44,841 nucleotides of DNA. It comes from Gonium pectorale (Eukaryota > Chlorophyta > Chlorophyceae > Chlamydomonadales > Volvocaceae). Position numbers and translations under genes: made by a program. Shown one piece after another: positions 23,564 to 34,018 of the stretch; within the stretch, counting starts at the first letter, position 1, and the number at the start of each line of letters is the position of its first letter. The notes under the pieces were generated by a model. It did not search any database. It had not been told where the DNA came from and saw only the letters and a program-made list of their open reading frames with translations. Location: positions 563,841-608,681 of the forward strand of contig LSYV01000033.1 of the NCBI GenBank assembly GCA_001584585.1. Direction: 5' to 3'.

Positions 23564-26500
23564 TTACTTGCGGAAGCACTGCAAAACCTCGACAGGGCTG
23601 TTGATGCCCTTTAGGTGAACTTTTCCTAGCGGAATGCCGCACACACGCTCCCCAAACCCCGGCTGGTGCCCGCACGCCTCCCACACCGTGCCGCTGCACA
23701 GCACCTGACCCGCCGCTGCGATGCCTGCGATGCGCGCCGCGCGGTTCATGACCCGGCCTCGGTACGACAGCCGCCCGGACGCCTCCGTCAGCATGTGGGT
23801 CGCGTAGCCGGTCGCCAGGCCGACCTGCGAGGGTTGTCGAAACAAAGCAGCGCCGCGAAGCAACGTCAAGCGTGAGGTCCCGGTGTATGGGGAGCCGACA
23901 GGCAACCACGATGCGTTAGGTCGAGACCTGAAGATGGCGGGTGACACATGAATATCTGCCCCTGGGCCTCATTGAAGATATGGCATCGCGTGGCGCTGAC
24001 GGCACAGCTGAGAACAGAGCACCAGACGCTCTTTCGACGCTTGTGCATGTTCTGGGACTGACGAGGGGCGACGTGCATTGATGTATTTACCCTAACGCGT
24101 AGCCCGCACTCCAGGGGCGTCTGGCGCCGCCACAGGTCCTCCAGTGGCGCGGAGTCTCCGAGGGACGCGACCGAGCTGAACACAGCCGTGCCCAGCACTA
24201 CTCCTTCCTGCACACAAGCATGCGGCGGCCTGATAGGGCGGCCATGCAGAACGCGCACAACAGCGACTGGCAGGTGCCTAAAAGGCCGTTCCTGTACGGC
24301 CCGCACGCTCCGGGCCGGCACGTGCCTTGAAATACATGGGGCGGGACTGTCCGATGCTGCAAGCGGCTTTGCCGGTGCAGTGCACGCGCGACACAAAGCT
24401 TGTGCCCGCCTGCAGGGGTGCCAAAGAAGAGCACCCGGTCGCGTGCATCAGCTTACCGCGCACATCTCGTGGATCAGCAGCTCTTCCTCCCATTCCTGCG
24501 TGGGCGTGGCGCGCGGCGTGGCGGCCAGATCAGCGAGGAACAGTTACCACGCAATGTGCATGGTTTAGCCTCATAACTGCCTCGGTTGGCAGCTGGATCT
24601 AAGACAAACCTTTCCCAGCTGGGACAAGTGCGGGGATCCTTGAACTCCTAACGCCAGTTCGGTGCGCATTACACGTTACCCTGGACCCGCTGGACAGCCT
24701 ATTTCCGACCACCCCCCATATCTACGTACATAACTGACATGTAGGCCTTACCACTCGTTTGAGCCCCTCCACGCAGTCCAGCGCCCACTCCACCGCCGCC
24801 GGCGGTGCCTCGAACGCCGCCAGCAGCAGACCGTCCCCGCCCTCCACCAGGTAGCCGCCCGCACCGCCCAGCAGCCCGCAAGCCAGCCGGGCAAACTGGT
24901 CCAGCGCGCGGGACGCAGGGCCGGGCAGGTCGGCCAGCAGCGTGGAGGCACCAACCACTTTCTGCGAAGGGTTTAACGCTGCTGAAGCATGGAACGCTAT
25001 ACGGTGGATGTGTTTACTGATCGGTTGCGCGCAGTGTAATGTCTACGTATGTTTGTACAACTGCAGATTGGCGCATGCGTCTCGAGATCTCCCGGGCCTG
25101 CCTACTGCAGGACAACCCGACACACCATGAACGCCACCGTGATGCAGCCGATGGGCGCCGCCAGGCTGCCCAGCTCCACCACACGGACGCTGCGCAGGGG
25201 CGGCGACAGCGCCAGGCGGCACAGCAGCGACGCGTGGACCGCGACGTACAGCGGCTGCGCGTCCTCGTTATCGTCCCCCGCTTCGCCTCCGGCCGGCGGG
25301 GGACTGGGCTGGCTGTGTGAGGCATCCGCCGGGGCTGAGACGGCGGCAATCGGGGAGACCGCCAGGGTTACGGAGGGCGTAGGTAAGGCCGCTTGCGCCT
25401 CCACGTCCACATCATCGTCCGTGGCCATGCAGCGGCCGATAAACACACCGCCGGTGGCAATTAGCCCGTTGCCGCTGGCGGCATCGTCAATCTCCTGTTG
25501 TAAACCGATGACGCCACTGAAAGGGACATCGTCGGGCCGCAAGACCTGAGACGCAGTGTTCCACGCCCTCGCGCCGGCTGCTTCGCCCCAAACCGCGGAA
25601 TGGCCCGGTTGACCTTGCTGTGCTAGTGACCCTGCCAGCGGCAGGGGCACCGTCTGCTGCGCTCCCGCGCCCGCCTTCGACAATACGTGCCGCCCTGCGT
25701 ACACCACAACGGCCTCCTTGGCGGCCTTGCTGGCCGCTGTGGTGCCCCTCTGCATGCTGTTCCGCAGCCGTGCGAAGGCCTGACTTGAAAGAGTAATCAT
25801 GCCACCGGGAGCAGCGTCGCTCACCAGCTTGGCCGTCTCGGCAAAGGGGCCTGGGCAGGAACAAGGCACCCGAAGCCTTTCATCAAAGNNNNNNNNNNNN
25901 NNNNNNNNCCACGCCCTCGCGCCGGCTGCTTCGCCCCAAACCGCGGAATGGCCCGGTTGACCTTGCTGTGCTAGTGACCCTGCCAGCGGCAGGGGCACCG
26001 TCTGCTGCGCTCCCGCGCCCGCCTTCGACAATACGTGCCGCCCTGCGTACACCACAACGGCCTCCTTGGCGGCCTTGCTGGCCGCTGTGGTGCCCCTCTG
26101 CATGCTGTTCCGCAGCCGTGCGAAGGCCTGACTTGAAAGAGTAATCATGCCACCGGGAGCAGCGTCGCTCACCAGCTTGGCCGTCTCGGCAAAGGGGCCT
26201 GGGCAGGAACAAGGCACCCGAAGCCTTTCATCAAAGCTCGTCGCTTGTTTAACAACAGGCACAGAGTCTGCCTCGGCTTGCGCAAGCCTGCGCTCAGGGA
26301 AGGCCACAAGGTGACCACGGCCAATTAAGACACGCCCCATCAGCGGCCACCTCACCGTAGTACTTGAACGCACTGCCGACCTGGTTGAAGGCCACGTGCT
26401 GCGGGTCGTCCAGCCCGGAGTGCAGCCCCATGCGCACACGCAGGCCGCGGTAGGCAACCAGCGCCAGGTGGCCGCCGGGAAGCACCACGGTCTGCGGGGC

Positions 26501-29500
26501 GGACAGGCGAGGTATGGAGCGACCAGCGGGAAACCTGTCAAGGAGCGGTGCACCGAAGGGGCGCTGGTATGTGTGGCTCGTGGGGCTTGTGGTTGCTAAC
26601 AAGCATACACGCCATTGTCGCATGCCAAGCCCATGGATAAACGGAGCGTAGAACAGGACAGGCCCGTCACGCTCACTGCGGCAAGGCCATGAGCGCACGG
26701 TATCATTAGAAAGCAGCGACAACAGATGCATTCAGAACAAGATGCCTTTCGGACGCGGCGGCCCATCGCTGGCCCCCGTCCCAATCGCACCAAGGCCGGC
26801 GTAGGCGCAGTCTCGCCCAAATCCGGCAGCACCAGACCACGACGGGGCTGCTCGTCCAGCCGCGGAAACGCAGCCTCAAGGACCTGGCCCCAGCATTGCC
26901 TCTCTGCCTGGCGACGGAAGTGTGGGCCACCTTGGCACGCTTGCGGCAGCGCCTCGCTCTGGAGCCCCGCCCCGCTGTATTCCGAGGTCTCCATTCCAAA
27001 CGTGCTCTGCGGCCTCACGTAATGGGCGCCCCTACCGCAAGCTTCCTGTAGCGCCCGAGCTCCCGTCGTAGTACCGACGTGGAGTGGCGAGAGCTTGCAG
27101 TGGTGGGAGTTCGTCCGTAGGGCTGTAGCAACGACAGCAGGCTGCAGCTCAAACTGCCCTCCGCGCTCGCTTCGAAACGCCGTCAACAACTTATTAAGCG
27201 TTGGCATGCCCGTAGACCCCGCCGTCGCCAGCTCACCACCCTCAGGCGAGTGTGCGCACGCGGCGACCTCCACGTGCACGTGAGATCCGCTAACCGCCTG
27301 CTGTCCGCACCCACTTGGGTCGTCGACCATGACGGGTCCCCAGAGCTCCTGGCTGTTGATAGGCCGCTGCGGTTGCGGGCCCGGCGGGCAGAAGTGGAAG
27401 CTGGCCCGGTTTCCCGGGGGCTCCCTCCGTCGGGTACTCGGCAGGTGCTCCGTACTGGTGGCGAACAGCTCGCCGGTCTGCAGCAAAGTGGCGGACTGCA
27501 CAGACTCCGCAGCGGAGTTGGGACCACCGGGTGCGAAGCGCTGCGAGCCCACTCTGGCGCTCCGGGGCCGTGCACCTTCGTCGCCACGCTGTTCGGTTTC
27601 GGCAGCGCTTGCCGGGTCATGCGGCGGAAGCGGAGCCGCCATCGGAGCCGCGGAGCCCTGATGGAAGCCGGCCGTGGTGCTGCGGGCATTGCCATCATCC
27701 CTCGCAATGTCCACACTACCGCTGCCGTTTAGACCGCTGTCTATGAATCGATGCTGCTGCTGCACTCCCTTTGCGGTCCGTGAAGACTTCTGGCGGACCG
27801 TTGGGGTCTTGATGTACGCCTGCTGGCGAGCCGGCGCCGTGCCCGTGTTGCGGCGGCTGAGGAAACGGCTGTACAGCCCGACGTCTGCGAAGCACGCGGG
27901 TACGCCCAAGTTGGCTGCCGCGCCGCCCTCCGCCTCATTCGGGACCACCAGCACCGGTGCAGCGTCCGGGTGCAGCAGCAGCTCTGGCGGCCAGTCGGCC
28001 AGCACCAGCTCAACCTGGATTGCATGGGGACCAAGGGGGAAAGGAACGCACTCTTCTCGCCAGTGTGCCTTCACGCGACGTATGACGGCCTCTTGGAACT
28101 AAATTCGTCTCAGCGCTAGTGCAGCGCTAGTGCAGCGCTAGTGATTCGATACGGATACGGGCCAGAACATGACCCGACATGCCACGCGCTGCCCACCTGG
28201 CACGCCGCTGCGAAAGCCACAGCGCTCGAGGGCTCCGTGAAGGCCAGGATGAACGAGTCACCCTCTGGGATTTGGTTGTTTGTATTGCAATAGAGAGCAA
28301 AGCCAGTGACCATCTCTGTTGAGATAGAGAGCAAAGCCACCGACCATCGTGGGTTTGCCGACAGCTGCTAACAAGGCACCTACACCCATGAATAGCCCTA
28401 AAGGCAAGCATGCCAAACGTGTGTATTCATCGGTCGCCCGCCACGAACACTGTCGAATCCTTGCTCTCCGTCGAACGATGCAGCCAACCATAGATGCTGC
28501 TCTGCGCCCTACCTGTCGCGCTTTCGTAGCCGTGAAACTTCGCAGCCATCCTCCGGATGGTCCCGTGGTGCAGCTTGAGCGTGGCGTCCATCACCGCCAC
28601 GGGAAGTTGCTCCCACAGCACCGTGCTGTTCTGAACGTCTGCGGAACACGGAGGGAGGGTGCTGCAAGTTCAGTCTGTCCGCCGTCCGGCATCCTGCAGA
28701 GCGTCCCGAACGCAAGCCGCACACGATTGATCGCTACCGCCAAACCAGTACTTAGTAACTGGTGGTAGTCCACATCGCGAGAGTGAACGTATAAACTTCA
28801 CGCGGGAGGCTGGGCTGGGGCGTGTGTGTTGGTGAGTGTTTTGAAATGGAACGACGCATACGACGAGCGTAAGCGCGAAAGTGATGGTGTTGTTGTAGGA
28901 CCCAGCTCCAGAGGGAGTCGCAGGGGTGATGTCCCTGCATGTTAGTGTTGGTGTGTGTGTGTGTGTGTGTGTATGTGGGCGTGTGCAGCAGCATGAGTGG
29001 ATGAGTGGCAGCCAACTCGACTCCGTACCAGTTATAAGCAGCGTGGTGTCGGGGCTGACGTGCGGCGCTAGCACCCGGCCCAGCAGGTCTCGCCGCCGCC
29101 CACGCTTTTGCTGATAGAGCACCCATAGTACCAAGCCGACGACCAACAACAGGGCTGCAGACACTGCGGCGACGATGGCCACGATTGTGGCCATCTGAAG
29201 ACCATTATGCGCGCGCTCGGGCTCGGCGGCCCCTGCAAGTGGACAAGTACGCACCAGGGAGGGAACGTTCAGCTCCGCATCTGCTGTGGATTGGAGTGGT
29301 TTCGGTTTGTGTGCCGACCGGCTTGTGGGCGGAAGGGCTGCAGCCCTACCACACGCCCAACGTACGTCGTACGTCGCCTATGGTGCAAGGGAATGTAAAC
29401 CGCAAACACGCCTTCCGTACCCTGTCCCTGAGACGGAGACCAATCTGGGGCTGAGATGGACTCCACGTACGCCGCCCTGATGGAGGCGTCACCAAAGGCG

Positions 29501-32488
29501 CCCGCAACTGCTGTGAAGAGCCGCGACAGCATTGCGGTCGCAGCCGAGATCGAGGCATTGGGCCCAGCGGCCGCGGCTGTGTTCTGGGCGGAGGCGCCGC
29601 CAGCCGAGGCGGGCAGAAGTTCTCCGCTTGCATGCCCCAGCGCGTACTTGTACCAATTGATCTGCGCACATGCAACCGGGGTTGAATGCAACTCCTGAAT
29701 GTACTCACAGTCATCACTGCTGAACGGCCGTGCACCGCTGCAGGCTGCACCCTGTGTCATGTTTGATTTGTGGGGTTCCGTCGTTCGGCATCGATGGCAT
29801 TGCGGTTGGCAATGCAAACTACGGGCGTCCAAGGCAACACACTGAAGCCGCGCGCAGTCGACACACCGGATGCAGCACGGTGGAGCCACCCACCATGACA
29901 GGCGTAACCACGTCCGGTGCCGCATTGGGGTGATGTATCGCGTGCCAGAGCGCCCGCAGGTAGGCAGCGGCGACAGTCTGATCGGCCAGCCCTGCCGCTG
30001 AGGCTAGTGGCTCCAAGTCGAGCTCGGGGTCCGTGGCAGCTGCTGGATGCAGTACCCTCCACCATTGCGTGTTCACATACTTGGTGCAGTTGTGCTCGTC
30101 GTTATCAGTCGCATAGCCCAAGCGCTCGCGCAGCCCGTTCGTGAAGTTTTGGCGTGCCTCACGAAAGCCGGCAACCTGCGCCTGCACCGCCCGCTGGAAC
30201 CTTGTGATATCCGTTATGGCACTCGCCACGGCGTCCACACCTGCGACAGTTGGCCGTTAGCGGTCAGTGATTGAACGCCGGCAGTCACTCGCTGGCCACT
30301 ACAGTGTTTGGCATCTTCTGTTGCAGTTGTGCCACTGCAGCTGGATGTGACGGATGTGATTCATACGACAGGAAGGTACTCTCCGCTGCGAGCGGTGTGT
30401 TGAGGGGAACGCCAAAAAGCGGAACGCCATGCCTTAAGGCATTCCGAGGAGAGGTAGCGACTGAAAATGCCGTCGAACCTGCGGGCACCAAGGCTGACTT
30501 ACCCAAATAAGTAACGCTCACAATAGCATCGTATGCCACCGAATACGGTGCACGATTGACGGTGACGCCCGGCGTGGTGATGCTGTCAAATGCCCCATCC
30601 GCCGCGGCAGCGGATTCCGCGGCCGCAAGAGAAGGCGCAGAAGAGCTACCTTCGCTGGGGTTGCTGCTAAGGCGTGGGGACCCACTACTGGCCGTCACCA
30701 ATTGCGCGTGCCAATCGGCGGTCGACGCCAGGTATAAGAGATCGTGGTTCATGCTGATTGCGCAGAGCTCCCGAGTGCAGGGCACAAGCATACCACTGCT
30801 GCTGGCATTCCCGCCAGCCGCCACCACGCTCCGGTCCATAACCACCCGGCTGCCGGGAAGCGGCGCAATGCCCAGAACGCCAGGCCGCTGCAGTGCAGGC
30901 ACCGCCATGCTCGGCAGCGCCGCGTCCCACTCCAGCGTGAACAGGCAGTCGCCCTCCAGGAAGGCGGGGTGGACACCCCAACAAGGGCGATCGTTAGCTG
31001 CCGTCTGTACATTGGGGGCGTTGTAGACCAGCATGCGGCGCAGGAGGTCCGCGGCATGGCGCCAGCCGGTGCTGTTTACCAGCGGAACTGCGCTGGGCGG
31101 CTCGGGGCCCAAGTCGAAGACGTAGCCCTGCTGTGTGCCTCCGGGCTGCACGATGCTGGCGGCGATGGCGGCAAGAACGTCGCCCAGCCGACCGCAGTTC
31201 GGGTTGGTGGTCAGGCACAGTCCGTAGCGAGGCAGCGAGGCAGCTGGCCCCACAGACCCCGAAGAGACCGTCGCCGCCTCCTGCAGGGCCGCGTGCGCCT
31301 GCAGCACCGCCAGCATCGTGTCCCAGTCGTCGGGCGGGCCGGCGGCGGCCGCCACTCCGGCCGATTGCAGGCGGGCCAGCCCGTCAGGCCGGTTGAACAG
31401 CAGCAGGTACGTGCGAGGGTGAAGCGGCCCGGTGGTCCGCAAGTGGTCAAAACAGGTGTTCTCAGGGAGGTGGTGAAAGGCAGAAACGCCCCACGACTGG
31501 CTTGTAGACTCCTGTATGGCCACAGATAGGGTGCTTCTTTGCAAATGAAAGGTGGTGCCCACGGCAGCAATACAAAGGAGAACTCTGGTGGTAACAAGCT
31601 TTGAAGAACTCAGAATAGGTTGTATGCAATCAACCTGCCGCTGAACCCTCATCCAGGTGCAGACGTGCGTCTAGGGCTGATTTGGCATTGCTTCTGCACC
31701 CAACGAACGTTGTTCCTCTTCGAGGAAGCAACAAAGGAAAGGTAGATCCCCATAGTACGACGAGTGTCGTGCTATGGACAGCGTGTGGCAAACCATCGCC
31801 CATGCCCATTGACACCTACCATTTCAGACAGGAAGTCGTCCAGGGAAAGAGCAGAGGATACGTCACTGAGGACAACCGTTAACCCAAGAACGGGTCGGTC
31901 GTTGATGTCACGGAGCTCCTTGGCAGTGGCAACAAGAGCAGGGTCCGGAAGCCACCGCGGAGTTGTGTTGCTGTACCTGCTCAAGTCCTGCGCTGTGGCT
32001 GTCATATCCCGCAACCAACTGTAGGCAAGGCCGTTAAAAGCGCCAGGGTACTGAAGCCATGTGAAGCTCGACACGTTGCCCGTTGAAGCAGGCCCGCACA
32101 GGCGGCAGCTTCCCGAAGTCAGCAATGGTTGAATCCAGGAGCTCAACACTGTAGTTGTATTGCCTCCCCCGGCGTCCGTAAGCCTGGGTCGCGGGGTTCA
32201 ATCTGGGGGTCTGCAAAGTCCCTGCTAAACCTATCAGGAGGCATAAGCCTTCAGGGAGACGCGAGTAAACTCAAGCGAAGCTGTGACCAAACCGAAGGCA
32301 GGACTACTACTACTGTTACGGATAGCATACCTTTGGGAAAGATTATCAGCCAACTCCGCTGCACACGCAAGGTTCACCGCTGAAGTAGCGTCCCATTGTT
32401 GGACTGTTGAAGCAAAGCAATCGACAACAAGCAGCAAGGGCACCAGCCGTGCCAAAGCAAGTCTCGCTCGACGCCACGCTTTATGCAT
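23564..32488 (-). CDS. Receptor-type class III nucleotidyl cyclase C (intact frame)
   Basis: Closest relative of B, about 11.5 kb away in the same orientation. Exons in transcript order: 32331-32488, 31820-32183, 30503-31511, 29894-30240, 29421-29751, 29029-29232, 28513-28638, 28197-28264, 26791-28014, 26356-26491, 25126-25850, 24752-24961, 24457-24495, 24091-24207, 23564-23824. All are in phase, giving 1772 aa. It has a signal peptide (core LALARLVPLLLVVDC), a solute-binding-like region ~175-510 with conserved Cys (CLTTNPNC, PCTRELC), one TM (TIVAIVAAVSAALLLVVGLV) and C1 opening with DVQNSTVLWEQLP. A Pro/Ser/Gln-rich insert of about 350 aa precedes RGLRVRMGLHSG. C2 ends with GRVMNRAARIAG and the C-terminus CFRK. 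C1 has the metal Asp; C2 has Asn-x3-Arg and Lys at the first metal site. Exon 11 is partly repeated across a 20-N gap; the downstream copy keeps the frame. Ligand and nucleotide are unknown. Confidence 0.88.
25561..26236. repeat. 328-bp direct repeat flanking the second N gap
   Basis: 25561-25888 and 25909-26236 read identical and abut the 20-N gap exactly on both sides. They hold most of the 5' part of exon 11 of cyclase C. The arrangement parallels the repeat around the gap in B and looks like unmerged overlapping contig ends. Confidence 0.88.
25889..25908. other. Assembly gap (20 N) in cyclase C
   Basis: Twenty N inside the repeated part of exon 11. Its short length suggests a scaffolding placeholder rather than a measured distance. 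Confidence 0.97.
28111..28143. repeat. Triplicated 11-mer in an intron of cyclase C
   Basis: Three exact tandem copies of CAGCGCTAGTG in the intron between exons 8 and 9. The equivalent intron of B has one copy near 16845, so the expansion followed the B/C split. Confidence 0.85.
28841..28895. repeat. Short repeat in an intron of cyclase C, shared with A
   Basis: Second copy of the ~50-bp repeat at 8382-8435, with the block ACGCATACGACGAGCG then TAAGCGCGAAAGTGATG. It lies in the intron after the transmembrane exon and is absent from the equivalent intron of B. Confidence 0.75.
28951..28972. repeat. (GT)11 microsatellite
   Basis: Eleven uninterrupted GT units in the intron between exons 6 and 7 of cyclase C, absent from the equivalent intron of B. 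Confidence 0.95.
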
Positions 32489-34018
32489 AAGCAGAGTCTT
32501 ATTTTTATTTACTGTATTAGAAAAGGCAAGAGTCTGCACGCAGTGAGCAACATGTTGAGCTATATCCGACACTGCATAAGCGACACATTCGCAATAGGTT
32601 GGCATTGGCCGCTTTTGGACTAGGGTGCACAAACATGTTGTTTATACACAATTGTACTGAGACGGTCATACAGGACAAAAAAAGCAAACGTACAATAACC
32701 GAACATGTGCTCGACCAAGCTCCTGAACGACGCCTTGAGTTATGCATACTTTGAAGGATTTTCTTTATGCATATCGTCACACCGTACCTCTCGGATTTTC
32801 GTCTTAAGTGTGCATGTATATATGAAGGACAAGTCGCGAGCCTCGAGGCAATGAATCACAGGCACAAAGACTCAAGAAGTGCTACTATATCTTCAGATAT
32901 TCTTGCCTAAATATGATCAGGGTCGTCGAAAACCGAATTTTCTCGGCAGGTGGCAATCCTCAGCAGCTGCCAAGCCGAATGTTGGGGCCCATGGCTTTCC
33001 ACTAGCAGGGTCATGCTGCGTACCCCTGCTGCACTGCGTTCTCACTGCCTCGGTTGCCGGTCTGGCTGCACGGGTGGAAGACATCAGACGCCGGCACTGC
33101 AGTCATGCGAGTCACACGAGTTCTTGATACAGTTGGTGTCGATTGCCAGCTTTGAGGGCTTTGATCTCCCTCGGCCTGCACGTGCCCACGCAACGTTGCC
33201 CTCTGTTGTACCGTTCAGAATCGCATGATCCCACAGAACCCCACGGCATGTGTCGCAGTAGTGCGGCATCTTACTGGACACGTATCCGTAGCGTCCGGCA
33301 GGTGTGAACGCCGCAGCCACCTTCCACGGCATGCGTTCAGCCGCCAGCGGGTGCTAGCGGGTGTCGGTTCCCCGTGTGTGCCTGGTGTGTCCCTCACTTG
33401 GCCACCTGTCGCTCTAAAGCAGCAGCGAAATAGCAAACCTTCCCGCCTCCATGGTGCATGCATGCGTGCGGTATTATCAGCGAGGAAGAACGCCAGACAG
33501 AGCGCGGCCAATACAGCACCCGAATGACGCGCTAACAGCACTGTTCCACGCGCATCAAGGCGCATCGCTTTGACGCTTTCCACTTCCTCCCGACATACTG
33601 CTCACGAAATCTTCAGCGACCCAGGTGCCCAGGCAGTCCGCAGGTTCTTGAGCACAACGCTCTGACGTTGGTGTGCACAGCTTTGGCCTCCCAATGGCTC
33701 CTCAATAGGCTCGTGTTACCCTTCCAAGAAAAAAATGGCTTGGCAACGCTGGGAAACACAGAGAACAGAAACAGGGGAGCCACCTCTAGTGGCATACACA
33801 CCCGCCGAAGGCATGACGTTTCCAGCAGGGCGACTGGGTACAAGGCATGGCGGTTCGAAGGAGACGAGCAAACGTGTCAGCAACGCTGGGTTGGAATACC
33901 CTCCGCTGTTCCATTAATCCGGACGAGCGCTCGAAGCTAGTTGCCGTGAACCACCACCTCCGCACCCCCATGCACTCTGTTGACGACCATCACCGCCGCC
34001 TCCCTTCCAGGTCCGTCA
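32489..34018. other. Intergenic region between cyclase C and the amidohydrolase
   Basis: Upstream region of C and 3' flank of the amidohydrolase gene. It is AT-richer than the exons near 32490-32900. I see no coding signature and no TGTAA for the amidohydrolase in its first few hundred bases. A dispersed repeat copy lies at 33755-33870. Confidence 0.55.
33755..33870 (+). repeat. Dispersed intergenic repeat, copy 3
   Basis: Contains CAGAAACAGGGGAGCCACC, TGGCATACACACC, GACGTTTCCAGCAGGGCG and GGGTACAAGGCATGGCG, in the same order as in copies 1 and 2, then GGAGACGAGCAAACG as in copy 2. Confidence 0.65.
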
